Source: Flavobacteriales bacterium (GTDB lineage: Bacteria > Bacteroidota > Bacteroidia > Flavobacteriales_E > Vicingaceae). From it: a stretch of DNA of 64,000 bases. The notes under the pieces are model-generated. The model worked only from the letters and a program-made list of their open reading frames with translations, did not search any database and was not told the origin of the DNA. The stretch is from assembly GCA_018608405.1 (NCBI GenBank), contig JABAZP010000005.1:230788-294787 (forward strand). The letters are read 5' to 3'. Below are positions 16,925 through 26,644 of this stretch, in pieces. The position numbers and the translations under genes were made by a program. Each line of letters starts with the position of its first letter. The first letter of the stretch is position 1.

Positions 16925-17998
16925 CTAACTTCTTTTCTTCTCAAGATCTTTCATTACATCCACCAATACTTGCACACTTTCAAGTGGCAACGCATTGTAC
17001 ATTGATGCTCTATATCCGCCTGCAGATCTATGGCCTTTAATTCCACTGATGTTTGCAGCATTCCAAACTTTGTTAAACTCTTCGGTTAAGCTTTCATCTT
17101 TCAAAACAAAGGTGGCATTCATATTCGAACGATCTGCTTTCGCAGTAACTCCCTCGAAAAGTGAATTTCTATCAATTTCGTTGTATAGTAACTCGGCTTT
17201 TTGGTTGTTTATATTTTCAATCCATGAAACCCCACCATTTTTCTTTAGCCATTGCAAGTTTAGCATGCTAACGTAAATTGGATAAACCGGAGGGGTGTTA
17301 AACATAGAATCTTTCTTAATGTGCGTTTGCAAGTCTAACATAGCAGGAATATTATTCCCTGTTTTGCCAAGTGCACTTTCTTTCACAATGTACAATGTTG
17401 TTCCGGCTGGACCCATGTTTTTTTGTGCTCCTGCGTAAATCAAATCAAAATCTGCAACATTTATTTTTTTGCTAAAAATATCAGATGACATGTCACAAAT
17501 CAAAGGAATTCGACTAACAGGTGTCGTTTTAAATTGTGTGCCAAAAATGGTGTTATTTGATGTGTAGTGTAAGTATTTTGCATCATTGGGAATGCCAAAG
17601 CCAGATGGAATGTAAGAATAGTTTTTCTCTTTACTGGAAGCAACTTCAATAACATCTCCAAGTCGCTGAGCTTCTTTAATCGCTTTGTCCGACCATGTTC
17701 CAGTATTAATGTATGCTGCTTTCTCTCCCATGGGTAAAAAATTGTAGGCTGCAATTAAGAAACCTAAACTGGCACCACCTTGTAAAAACAAAACTTGGTA
17801 ACCTTCCGGCACATCCAATAACTCTTTTACTAACGCACGGGCGTTTTCCATTACTTCCACGAAGTCTTTGCTTCTGTGAGATATTTCTAATAATGAAAGG
17901 TTTAGGTCATTAAAATTTACAACAGCCTCTGCAGCTTGTTGAAGTACCTCTTGTGGTAAAATACAAGGACCCGCACTGTAATTGTGAACTTTTGGCAT
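16925..17998 (-). CDS. serC: Phosphoserine aminotransferase
   Basis: The 357-aa fold-type I PLP enzyme starts PKVHNYSAGPCILPQEVL, the usual SerC opening, and carries the PLP lysine in YAGAQKNMGPAGTTL (about residue 190). HRSAGGYRASMYNALP near the C-terminus is also family-specific. It converts 3-phosphohydroxypyruvate to phosphoserine (and acts in vitamin B6 synthesis). It is first in the serC-serA run, with a probable promoter about 30 nt upstream. Confidence 0.96.
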   Translation of the reverse strand: MPKVHNYSAGPCILPQEVLQQAAEAVVNFNDLNLSLLEISHRSKDFVEVMENARALVKELLDVPEGYQVLFLQGGASLGFLIAAYNFLPMGEKAAYINTGTWSDKAIKEAQRLGDVIEVASSKEKNYSYIPSGFGIPNDAKYLHYTSNNTIFGTQFKTTPVSRIPLICDMSSDIFSKKINVADFDLIYAGAQKNMGPAGTTLYIVKESALGKTGNNIPAMLDLQTHIKKDSMFNTPPVYPIYVSMLNLQWLKKNGGVSWIENINNQKAELLYNEIDRNSLFEGVTAKADRSNMNATFVLKDESLTEEFNKVWNAANISGIKGHRSAGGYRASMYNALPLESVQVLVDVMKDLEKKRS

Positions 17999-18026
17999 AG
18001 GATAATATTTAGAGTCACGAAGTTGC

Positions 18027-18034
18027 GAAATTTA
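18027..18034 (-). promoter_or_regulatory. Probable promoter of serC
   Basis: The minus strand reads TAAATTTC, one mismatch to TAnnTTTG, preceded at a 20-nt spacing by TTG, the usual -33 element. Confidence 0.45.
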
Positions 18035-18150
18035 TCGCAATTTTGAAATTCAAACAAGCACTTAATACGCTCGTTTAGGTTAAGTTTTACTTAATTGTAA
18101 CGAAAGGTAAATTTAATCGTAGTTAAGGTGATTTTAATTGGGAAAAATAG

Positions 18151-18158
18151 TATATTTG
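18151..18158 (+). promoter_or_regulatory. -7 promoter element of rpmE2
   Basis: TATATTTG fully matches TAnnTTTG and lies 23 nt upstream of the rpmE2 ATG at 18182. It also shows that the TTG/ATT starts further upstream are not used. Confidence 0.65.
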
Positions 18159-18181
18159 CCCTCCAATTTTTTAAGACAGAG

Positions 18182-18463
18182 ATGAAAAAAGATATCCACC
18201 CAGAAGACTATAGAACAGTTATATTTAAGGACATGTCAATTGATTATGCATTTATGACAAAGTCTACTGCAGCTGCAAAGGAAACTATCAAATGGGAAGA
18301 TGGAAACGAATATCCATTGATCAAGTTAGAAATTTCTTACAAATCACATCCGTTTTACACTGGTAAGATGAAGTTGGTAGATACTGCTGGTAGAATTGAC
18401 AAGTTCAAAAACAGATACAAGAAATTTGATAAAAAAGCCGAAACTCCTGCAGAGGGAGAATAA
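18182..18463 (+). CDS. rpmE2: Ribosomal protein L31, type B
   Basis: The product is 93 aa from the ATG at 18182, starting [18 protein letters not shown], with [19 protein letters not shown] and [16 protein letters not shown], all typical of type B L31. The zinc-binding CxxC of type A L31 is absent, so this is the zinc-independent form that binds the large subunit near the central protuberance. It is monocistronic with its own promoter and terminator. Confidence 0.95.
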   Translation: MKKDIHPEDYRTVIFKDMSIDYAFMTKSTAAAKETIKWEDGNEYPLIKLEISYKSHPFYTGKMKLVDTAGRIDKFKNRYKKFDKKAETPAEGE

Positions 18464-18481
18464 GCTGAGCATATATAACAG

Positions 18482-18517
18482 AAGCCCCAATCTCGTAAGA
18501 GGTTGGGGCTTTTTTTG
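18482..18517 (+). terminator. Terminator of rpmE2
   Basis: AAGCCCCAA-CTC pairs with GAG-TTGGGGCTT around a short loop and is followed by seven T. Confidence 0.88.
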
Positions 18518-18531
18518 TTAATATTATGTGA

Positions 18532-18757
18532 TTAAAATTCTCTTAGAGCTATTTGGTTAGCGTAGGTCGCTAATAGCAAACAACGAGGATGACTAACAAC
18601 CATTCTGAGGCTTTTCCTATTCGATGTTTCAATGTAGCCTTAATCTACTTTTATAACCGTATTGTTTTCAAAATCGTAGTGCGTTGTTGCTCTAATGTCG
18701 TAATACGATTGCCTGTAAGCGCGGTAAGCACCGATGTAACGAAAGTTCAAAACATAA
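18532..18757 (-). pseudogene. Possible gene remnant in a 395-bp spacer
   Basis: The spacer 18464-18858 holds no intact gene. On the minus strand one frame reads NFRYIGAYRAYRQSYYDI, then ATTHYDFENNTVIKVD, a TAA at 18640-18642, and continues in the same frame as GYIETSNRKSLRMVVSHP to a second stop at 18532-18534. The tyrosine-rich composition looks protein-like, and only one stop interrupts about 75 codons, but no ATG begins it and I recognise no family. It could be a decayed gene end or chance. Confidence 0.3.
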
Positions 18758-18800
18758 AGTATCCTAATCTATTTTAACAACTTAGTAAGGCTAATAACGA

Positions 18801-18832
18801 AAAAAGCCCGTTTCGATTTCTCGAACGGGCTT
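18801..18832 (-). terminator. Terminator of the atpD-atpC operon
   Basis: AAGCCCGTTTCGA and TCGAACGGGCTT pair, with one mismatch, around a short loop. On the minus strand a T-run follows, 26 nt after the atpC stop. Confidence 0.8.
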
Positions 18833-18858
18833 CGTAGTTTACTTAATGTCCAACTGCA

Positions 18859-19092
18859 CTAATCGGCTAAAACAATAATTTTATTATGGTTCACCTCAAC
18901 AACGCCACCTTTCACTTCAAATAAGTGTTCGGTGCCATTTGCATCTACTTTAATCTTTCCATTTTTCAACGTAGCTAAAATTGGTGCGTGGTTTTCTTGA
19001 ATTCCAAACTCACCATCAGAACCAGGAAAGCTGGCCGACTTAATGTCTCCGCTAAAAATATTCTGATCTGGTGTTACAATTTCTAAATACAT
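18859..19092 (-). CDS. atpC: F1 ATP synthase epsilon subunit, short form
   Basis: The 77-aa protein covers the N-terminal beta-sandwich of epsilon: YLEIVTPDQNIFSGDIKSAS, FPGSDGEFGIQENHAPILAT, and EVKGGVVEVNHNKIIVLAD. The C-terminal two-helix domain, which in longer epsilons inhibits ATP hydrolysis, is absent; the gene simply stops after the sandwich. Short epsilons of about 80-95 aa occur in Bacteroidota. It follows atpD by 11 bp, and the two form an operon apart from other atp genes, none of which is in this window. Confidence 0.93.
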   Translation of the reverse strand: MYLEIVTPDQNIFSGDIKSASFPGSDGEFGIQENHAPILATLKNGKIKVDANGTEHLFEVKGGVVEVNHNKIIVLAD

Positions 19093-19103
19093 AATATGGT
19101 GTA

Positions 19104-20684
<1,581 letters not shown>

Positions 20685-20724
20685 TCATGTAGTACCGAAA
20701 GATTTTTAAATCTTTTTATTTGAC

Positions 20725-20732
20725 TAATTTTG
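20725..20732 (+). promoter_or_regulatory. -7 promoter element of ribF
   Basis: TAATTTTG fully matches TAnnTTTG. It lies inside the first codons of the longest possible ribF frame (TTG at 20720), so that start would not be transcribed. This supports the GTG at 20789. Confidence 0.6.
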
Positions 20733-20788
20733 AAGCGGTAAAAGATTCAATATCACGTGATAATAATGCTCCAAAATATTTTTCTAAG

Positions 20789-21715
20789 GTGAAGGTTTAT
20801 AAAGGGTTAGATGAGTTTGAAAAGTTGGAAAGCGCCATCGTTACAACCGGGACATTTGATGGTGTGCATCAAGGGCATCGAAAAATACTAAATCGTTTGA
20901 TTGAGGTGGCCAAGAAGAATAAAGGAGAAAGTGTTTTGCTGACGTTTTTTCCTCATCCTAGAATGGTGCTACAGCCAGATTCTGATTTGAAGCTCATTAA
21001 CACCATTGATGAAAAAATTGAGTTGTTGCGGCAAGTTGGAATTGATCATTTAATCATTCATCCCTTTACAAGAGAATTTTCCAGAACCACTTCTTTAGAG
21101 TTTGTGCGAGACCTATTGGTCAATAAAATCGGAACGACAAAATTAGTGATTGGTTACGATCATCATTTTGGTCGAAACCGAGAAGGGTCGTTCGAGCACT
21201 TGAAGGAGTTTGGCCCAATTTATGGCTTTGAGGTGGAAGAGATTTCTGTGCAAGATGTCGATAACGTGAATGTGAGTTCCACAAAGGTGAGGAAAGCTTT
21301 GGAGGATGGAGAAGTGGATTTAGCTTCAAATTATCTTGGATATCCTTTTTTCATTCATGGCGTAGTTGTTCATGGTCAAAAAAATGGTAGAGAACTGGGC
21401 TACCCAACAGCCAACTTAGAAATTCAAAACCCGTACAAGTTAATTCCGGCAAATGGTATTTATGCGGTTAAAGTCGAAGTAGGTGGAAAGTTGTTTAGGG
21501 GAATGTTGAACATTGGTACTCGGCCAACCATGGAGCTCGGCGGCGACATTAGTGTTGAGGTTCATATATTCGACTTTAAAGAAAGTATATATGGTCAAGA
21601 ATTAACAGTTTCTTTCATCAAACGAATTCGAAGCGAGAAAAAGTTTGAGACTAGAGATGCGCTCATTGCAGAAATGGAGAAAGACCAAGTGAAGGCAGAG
21701 CACATATTAAGATGA
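20789..21715 (+). CDS. ribF: Bifunctional riboflavin kinase / FAD synthetase
   Basis: The product is 308 aa from the GTG at 20789, which gives the usual RibF opening (KVYKGLDEF) and lies downstream of the promoter. The N-terminal nucleotidyltransferase domain shows TTGTFDGVHQGHRKIL, and STKVRKALEDG follows. The C-terminal riboflavin kinase domain shows GRELGYPTANLE and GMLNIGTRPTM. It makes FMN from riboflavin and FAD from FMN. Its stop overlaps the next gene (ATGA), coupling it to the LRR protein. Confidence 0.93.
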   Translation: MKVYKGLDEFEKLESAIVTTGTFDGVHQGHRKILNRLIEVAKKNKGESVLLTFFPHPRMVLQPDSDLKLINTIDEKIELLRQVGIDHLIIHPFTREFSRTTSLEFVRDLLVNKIGTTKLVIGYDHHFGRNREGSFEHLKEFGPIYGFEVEEISVQDVDNVNVSSTKVRKALEDGEVDLASNYLGYPFFIHGVVVHGQKNGRELGYPTANLEIQNPYKLIPANGIYAVKVEVGGKLFRGMLNIGTRPTMELGGDISVEVHIFDFKESIYGQELTVSFIKRIRSEKKFETRDALIAEMEKDQVKAEHILR

Positions 21716-22287
21716 GGACTTTAATTTTTTTTTTATTTTTTTCAGCACAGTTAAGCGCTCAAATGCCTGGGGATACTGACTATGTTTTTAGATCGATAAA
21801 ACAGGCAGATGAGCGGCCGGAAGTGGTATATCATTTAAATTTGAGGAAGGCCAAGCTAAAAATTTTCCCAAAAAACTTAGATCGATTTGAAAACCTAAAG
21901 ACCTTAGATTTATCAAAGAATAAAATTTCAATGTTGCCGTCTGAAGTAGGACAACTGACCCGTTTAGAGCAGTTGATTTTAGCAGGAAATAAAATTGTAA
22001 TTATTCCACCTCAAATTGCCAACTTGAAAAGTTTAGTTGTTCTTGACTTGTCTAAAAATGACATAAAAGCAGTGCCGAAAGAAATTGGGGAGCTTGGAGC
22101 TTTAAAAAAAGTAGATTTACGCTTAAATGATCTGCAAACCATAGATAAAAATATTTCGCAATTAAATCAATTGGAAGAGTTGAACCTTCAAGGAATGTTT
22201 TTCTCAGATGAGTTTAAAAAGATGGTCACATCATGGTTGCCCAATATCGAAGTTCAATTTTCCGGAGGTTGCAATTGTGATTTCTAA
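21712..22287 (+). CDS. Leucine-rich repeat protein, exported
   Basis: The 191-aa protein has a hydrophobic signal peptide (TLIFFLFFSAQLSAQ) and about five LRR units, such as LKTLDLSKNKISMLPSEVG and LVVLDLSKNDIKAVPKEIG, ending in a cysteine-containing cap (GGCNCDF). It is likely periplasmic or surface-located and protein-binding; the partner is unknown. It overlaps ribF by four bases, so it is probably transcribed with it. Confidence 0.85.
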   Translation: MRTLIFFLFFSAQLSAQMPGDTDYVFRSIKQADERPEVVYHLNLRKAKLKIFPKNLDRFENLKTLDLSKNKISMLPSEVGQLTRLEQLILAGNKIVIIPPQIANLKSLVVLDLSKNDIKAVPKEIGELGALKKVDLRLNDLQTIDKNISQLNQLEELNLQGMFFSDEFKKMVTSWLPNIEVQFSGGCNCDF

Positions 22288-22309
22288 TTACTGACGAGAT
22301 AAAATTGAT

Positions 22310-23011
22310 ATGAAAATAGATAGGTCTGCGCATTTTACGTATTGGCAATTCCCATTAATTGTTAGTGTGGTATTGGTATTTATGAATTACTCTGGAATTC
22401 GGGTATTCACAGAGTTGGTCTCTCTAGATATAAATAGGGAATTTGGTCTGTTGGAGCATTTGCAGTTATTGTTAATTGCTACAGCCTTTGTGTACTTAAC
22501 CAAGGCCATTCGCCAAAAAGAGTTTTGGTTTGAAAAGCTGACGTATGGAGTTCTTAGTTTATTCTTCTTGGTCTTGTTACTAGAAGAGATAGATTATGGA
22601 ATACATTACTACGAGTACTTTATAAAGGGCGCAGCGGAAGATAAAAGCATCGTTCGAAATTTTCACAATCAAGGAGATAATAATTACTATTTAAGACAAG
22701 CATCTTACGCAGTAATGATTCTATTGTTTGTTTTGTTGCCACTTTTTCGAAGTAAAATAAAGAACAATTTGATTCACCATGTTGCGGCCTCTCCGCTAAT
22801 AGTTTACTCGTTTCTAGTCTATTTAGTTGTAGGTCAATTGGCGCGTTGGATGCCAAAATTCGGAATGCCAGTGAATGAATCTTTGAGAGGGAATCATCAA
22901 GAGTTTGAAGAGTTAGTCTTATACTACATTATTTTGCTATTTGTTTATGAGATAGCCATTAGTAAGAAGTCGCTTTTCACTTCTAATGGCGCTACTCGGC
23001 GAACAAGCTAG
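22310..23011 (+). CDS. Multi-pass membrane protein of unknown function
   Basis: The 233-aa protein has about five or six hydrophobic segments (FPLIVSVVLVFMNYSGIRVF, LLEHLQLLLIATAFVYL, YGVLSLFFLVLLLEE, ASYAVMILLFVLLPLF, PLIVYSFLVYLVVGQLA and a last one near FEELVLYYIILLFVYEIA). A conserved-looking acidic/histidine stretch LEEIDYGIHYYEYF follows TM3. I do not recognise the family. It starts 22 bp after the LRR gene and is probably in the ribF-LRR transcript. Confidence 0.75.
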   Translation: MKIDRSAHFTYWQFPLIVSVVLVFMNYSGIRVFTELVSLDINREFGLLEHLQLLLIATAFVYLTKAIRQKEFWFEKLTYGVLSLFFLVLLLEEIDYGIHYYEYFIKGAAEDKSIVRNFHNQGDNNYYLRQASYAVMILLFVLLPLFRSKIKNNLIHHVAASPLIVYSFLVYLVVGQLARWMPKFGMPVNESLRGNHQEFEELVLYYIILLFVYEIAISKKSLFTSNGATRRTS

Positions 23012-23017
23012 TAAGAT

Positions 23018-24017
23018 TCAGAAAGCAAACCATTTGTAAATTACCTTCTCCACCGGCTTGTTTTGGGGAGTGTATCCATTATTTGTTTCACCATCGACAT
23101 TATTGTGGTCTGCAAACCATTTCCAGATAAATCCTCCGGAAATAAAGTCTTGTTTCCAAAAGGTTTTAAAAAAAGCTTCGGAAGCATTTTCCTGACCTAG
23201 CAAGTTAACCGTTCCTTCTCTGTTGGATTCCCATGGCTTTTTAGCCGTAAAGTCTACACTTCTATAGCCAAACTCTGTAAATAGTATTGGTCTATTGTTA
23301 GCGTGACTTATGATTCGCAGTTCATTTAATGGTTCTAGTAAGGCATATTCAACTTGAGTAATAGTTGGTGTTTGATCTGCTATTAAGGGGAAATATGCAT
23401 CTACTCCTATATAATCTAGTTCCTTCCAAAATGGAACTCTTTTGTATTCGTCCCAATTGGCAGCATACGTCAGTTTTCCGGTATATACTTTTTTTATTTC
23501 TTGGATTAGATTGTACCAATAGGTAGGTCGCTCTCTTACAAATGTCTCCCATTCAGTTCCAATGCAAAAAAGCGCGACTTCTTCTTTTTCTGCCAAAGCG
23601 GCAAAGTCTAAAATGTATTTTGAATAAGAAATTTCAAACGATTTCCAGTCCTCCTTATTTGAATAAGTATGATGGCCGGTAAAAGCTCCGTGCCTTTTCC
23701 AAACATGAGGTTTTAGCATGATTTCGTAACCTTGTTTTTTGCCATCTGAATCATTTTAGCAGCTCCTTCTGTTTTTTCACCCCACCATTGCCACTCACAT
23801 TGTTGTACTCTAGTTTCGTGCTTCCTTCTGGGATAAAACCGTAGGGCATTACACTGAGGTAATTTGAATTAATAAGGTTTTTAGGTAAGCTGATTTCCGT
23901 ACTATCAATTTTTTTGGGAGGTCCAACAAAGCTCACTCCATTTATTTTATTGGATTGAGAGAAAGCATGGCATAAAATACATAAAACTGCCAAGGAAAGG
24001 AAGAGCCATCTTTTCAT
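23018..24017 (-). pseudogene. GH113-like glycoside hydrolase, broken by two single-base frameshifts
   Basis: From the ATG at 24017 a signal peptide (KRWLFLSLAVLCILCHAFSQ) leads to KINGVSFVGPPKK and SVMPYGFIPEG, then the frame is lost near 23789-23792. A second frame carries QWWGEKTEGAAKMIQMAK, and the third, after the T6 run at 23735-23740, carries MLKPHVWKRHGAFTGHHTY, LTYAANWDEYKRVPFWKELD and ILFTEFGYRSVDF, typical of GH113-type beta-mannanase TIM barrels. Adding one base at each point restores about 333 aa. Real decay and sequencing error both remain possible. Confidence 0.8.
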
Positions 24018-24127
24018 GCGACTAAGATAGTGATAGCGAAACCTGATTTTGTTATTCAATTCATAATAATGTATAAAATGTAAACTAATAGGGCACTAAT
24101 TCGTTCTGCATTCAAATGAAGTTTGAT

Positions 24128-24135
24128 TAACTTTG
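24128..24135 (+). promoter_or_regulatory. -7 promoter element of the bacilliredoxin gene
   Basis: TAACTTTG fully matches TAnnTTTG, 41 nt upstream of the ATG at 24177. Confidence 0.6.
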
Positions 24136-24176
24136 CTTTTCAAAATTTTTACAATAAATATTAAACACATATAAAT

Positions 24177-24590
24177 ATGTATCCAGCAGAATTAGTAGCC
24201 CCAATGAAAGAAGAATTAACTTCTGTGGGTTTTCAAGATTTAACAAATGCGTCAGACGTTGATGCTGCCCTTTCAAATACAGATGAGACTGTCTTAGTTA
24301 TGGTGAATTCGGTTTGCGGTTGTGCGGCAGCAAATGCTCGACCAGCAGTTAAAATGGCTTCCAAGCACTCGAAAGTTCCATCAAAACTTACAACTGTTTT
24401 TGCAGGTGTAGATCAAGATGCAGTAGCTCAGGCTAGAAAGCACATGTTGCCTTACCCTCCTTCATCTCCATCTATTGCATTGTTCAAAGGTGGAAAGTTG
24501 GTACATTTCATCGAAAGACATCACATCGAAGGACGACCTGCAGAAATGATTGCTGAAAATTTAACAGCAGCGTTCGACGAGCACTGTTAA
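24177..24590 (+). CDS. BrxA/BrxB family bacilliredoxin
   Basis: The 137-aa thioredoxin-fold protein has the diagnostic motif VMVNSVCGCAAANARPAV (CGC active site near residues 46-48), with PYPPSSPSIALFKGGKLVHF and a HHIEGRPAEMIAENL tail. In Firmicutes this family removes bacillithiol from mixed disulfides on proteins, so the gene suggests a low-molecular-weight thiol system. No thiol synthesis gene lies nearby. It is monocistronic, with its own promoter and terminator. Confidence 0.92.
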   Translation: MYPAELVAPMKEELTSVGFQDLTNASDVDAALSNTDETVLVMVNSVCGCAAANARPAVKMASKHSKVPSKLTTVFAGVDQDAVAQARKHMLPYPPSSPSIALFKGGKLVHFIERHHIEGRPAEMIAENLTAAFDEHC

Positions 24591-24615
24591 TAACGCATTA
24601 AATAGAGCGATTTTT

Positions 24616-24650
24616 AAGGAGGAAAGGCTTGCTTTTCCTCCTTTCTTTTA
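24616..24650 (+). terminator. Terminator of the bacilliredoxin gene
   Basis: AAGGAGGAAA pairs with TTTCCTCCTT around an eight-base loop, followed by a T-rich tail. Confidence 0.8.
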
Positions 24651-24689
24651 AAAGAAATCAAGTAGATGATATTTTTCTGTTATAGTATG

Positions 24690-24720
24690 TTGTCTAAAAT
24701 AAAAATTAATTCTAACTTCG
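24690..24720 (+). promoter_or_regulatory. Promoter of rplM-rpsI
   Basis: TTG at 24690-24692, a 20-nt spacer and TAACTTCG at 24713-24720 match the Bacteroidota TTG / TAnnTTTG layout with one mismatch in the -7 element. Confidence 0.55.
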
Positions 24721-24776
24721 CAGCCCGATTTTAGGGGATGAATAGTTATATACAATTAGTAAAACAAAGGAAAACC

Positions 24777-25232
24777 GTGGATACCTTAAGTTATAAAACC
24801 ATTTCAGCAAATAGAGCAACTGTAGATAAGCAGTGGGTTTTAGTAGACGCTGAAAACGAAACACTAGGACGTTTAGCTTCAAAAGTTGCTAAAATGATTA
24901 GAGGAAAGCACAAGCCTAATTACACTCCTCATGTAGATTGTGGAGATAATGTAGTTGTTATTAATGCTGAAAAGATTAAGTTGACTGGAAACAAGATGGC
25001 TGAAAAGACCTACGTTTCTTACAGTGAGTATCCTGGTGGTCAAAAGTTTATTACTGCTGAAAATTTGTTAGCTAAAAAGCCTCTTGCTTTGGTAGAAAAG
25101 GCAGTTAAAGGTATGCTACCAAAAAATAGATTGGGTAGAGCTTTATTCAAAAACTTACACGCAGTAGAAGGCACTGAGCACAAATTTGGAGCTCAGAAGC
25201 CAAGAGAAATTAAATTAGATTCAATTAAATAA
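24777..25232 (+). CDS. rplM: Ribosomal protein L13
   Basis: The GTG at 24777 gives a 151-aa protein starting (M)DTLSYKTISANRATVDKQW, the standard start and length for Bacteroidota L13, and it is preceded by AAAGG. An ATG at 24738 would add 13 residues with no family match; it cannot be excluded from sequence. Markers are VDAENETLGRLASKVAK and KGMLPKNRLGR. L13 is an early-assembly protein of the 50S subunit. It is in an operon with rpsI, 4 bp downstream. Confidence 0.95.
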   Translation: MDTLSYKTISANRATVDKQWVLVDAENETLGRLASKVAKMIRGKHKPNYTPHVDCGDNVVVINAEKIKLTGNKMAEKTYVSYSEYPGGQKFITAENLLAKKPLALVEKAVKGMLPKNRLGRALFKNLHAVEGTEHKFGAQKPREIKLDSIK

Positions 25233-25236
25233 GGTT

Positions 25237-25623
25237 ATGGAGGTTATCAATACTTTAGGAAGAAGAAAGAAGTCGGTTGCTAGAATTTACATGACAAAAG
25301 GTAAAGGAAAGTATACTATCAACGGTAAGGATTACAAAGAGTACTTTACAACTGTTGCACTTCAATACAGAATAAACCAACCTTTCACTTTAACAGACAA
25401 TGTTGATCAGTACGACTTGAAGGTTAACGTTGCAGGTGGTGGAATTACCGGCCAAGCTGAAGCGATCAGATTAGCAATTTCAAGAGCATTTGTTCAAATA
25501 GATGCTGATAACAAGCCTGCTTTGAAAGCTGAAGGATTGATGACAAGAGATCCAAGAATGGTTGAAAGAAAGAAGCCAGGTCAAAAGAAAGCAAGAAAGA
25601 AATTCCAATTCAGTAAGCGTTAA
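25237..25623 (+). CDS. rpsI: Ribosomal protein S9
   Basis: The 128-aa protein starts EVINTLGRRKKSVARIYM, has the VNVAGGGITGQAEAIRLAIS core and the basic tail KPGQKKARKKFQFSKR that reaches the decoding site in the 30S subunit. It is the second gene of the universal rplM-rpsI pair and is followed by a terminator. Confidence 0.98.
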   Translation: MEVINTLGRRKKSVARIYMTKGKGKYTINGKDYKEYFTTVALQYRINQPFTLTDNVDQYDLKVNVAGGGITGQAEAIRLAISRAFVQIDADNKPALKAEGLMTRDPRMVERKKPGQKKARKKFQFSKR

Positions 25624-25698
25624 TATCGTTTGTTGGTTGAAGGAATTCATCAAAATATTCAAGAATTTAAGCATCGCCGAAAGGTGTGTTTAGTATCA

Positions 25699-25743
25699 AA
25701 ATTGCAGAGACTGATTCATTTCACTACTCTGCAATTGTTTTTT
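25699..25743 (+). terminator. Terminator/attenuator between rpsI and rpsB
   Basis: AATTGCAGAG and CTCTGCAATT form a perfect 10-bp stem with a 17-base loop, followed by G and six T. It ends 24 nt before rpsB, so it could stop the rplM-rpsI transcript or attenuate readthrough into rpsB-tsf. Confidence 0.7.
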
Positions 25744-25766
25744 AATCGAACGTAAACACAAATAAA

Positions 25767-26609
25767 ATGTCAAAAACAGATTACAAAGAGTTATTGCAAG
25801 CAGGTGTTCATTTTGGACACTTAAAAAGAAAATGGCACCCAAAGATGGCGCCTTACATTTTCATGGAAAAGAATGGAATCCATATTTTGGATTTACACAA
25901 AACAGCTGTAAAGCTTGACGATGCTGCTGAAGCGATGAAGCAGATTGCTAAGTCAGGAAAGAAAATTCTTTTCGTTGCAACCAAGAAACAAGCAAAAGAC
26001 TCCATCGAGAATAGAGTAGCTACAATCAACATGCCTTTTGTTACTGAAAGATGGCCTGGTGGAATGTTAACCAACTTCGCTACCATTAGAAAAGCGGTTC
26101 GTAAAATGTCTACAATCGACAACATGTTGAAGGATGGTACATTCAAGGTTTTATCAAAAAGAGAAAGACTTCAAATTACGCGTCAGAGAGCTAAATTAGA
26201 AAGAGATTTAGGTTCTATTGCTGATTTGAATAGATTACCTTCTGCTCTTTTTATCGTTGATATTAAGAAAGAACACATTGCTGTTGCTGAAGCGAAAAAG
26301 TTGAATATCCCAACATTTGCTATCGTTGATACAAACTCAGATCCATCTTTAGTTGATTTTCCAATTCCTGGAAACGACGATGCTGCAAAGTCAATCGATA
26401 AGATTTTAGAGATTATGACTGGAGCTGTTGCTGAAGGCTTGTCAGAAAGACAAACTGACAAAGACAAAAACAAAGCTGCAGCTGACAAACAAGCTGCAAA
26501 AAAAGAAGCTGAATCTGCGAAGGTAAAAGATGAAAAAGCTGCTGAGCCTGCAAAGGAAAAAGAAGCTAAAGCAAAGCCTGCGAAAACTGAAGCTAAAGAA
26601 GCAAAGTAA
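25767..26609 (+). CDS. rpsB: Ribosomal protein S2 with charged C-terminal tail
   Basis: The 280-aa protein opens with [20 protein letters not shown] and contains [37 protein letters not shown] and [20 protein letters not shown], all S2 hallmarks. After about residue 225 a low-complexity tail rich in Ala, Lys and Glu ([20 protein letters not shown] and on) extends some 55 residues beyond the common S2 end. It is in an operon with tsf. Confidence 0.97.
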   Translation: MSKTDYKELLQAGVHFGHLKRKWHPKMAPYIFMEKNGIHILDLHKTAVKLDDAAEAMKQIAKSGKKILFVATKKQAKDSIENRVATINMPFVTERWPGGMLTNFATIRKAVRKMSTIDNMLKDGTFKVLSKRERLQITRQRAKLERDLGSIADLNRLPSALFIVDIKKEHIAVAEAKKLNIPTFAIVDTNSDPSLVDFPIPGNDDAAKSIDKILEIMTGAVAEGLSERQTDKDKNKAAADKQAAKKEAESAKVKDEKAAEPAKEKEAKAKPAKTEAKEAK

Positions 26610-26644
26610 TTTTAATTATTATAACTACATAAATATATACTAAG

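Noticed and set aside
18589..18777. 62-aa plus-strand frame in the rpmE2-atpC spacer
   Set aside because: It has no promoter element or recognisable motif; the opposite strand looks more protein-like.
23735..23740. Programmed -1 frameshift in the GH113 gene as a functional device
   Set aside because: A second, non-slippery frameshift 50 bp away also must be corrected, so recoding alone cannot produce the protein.
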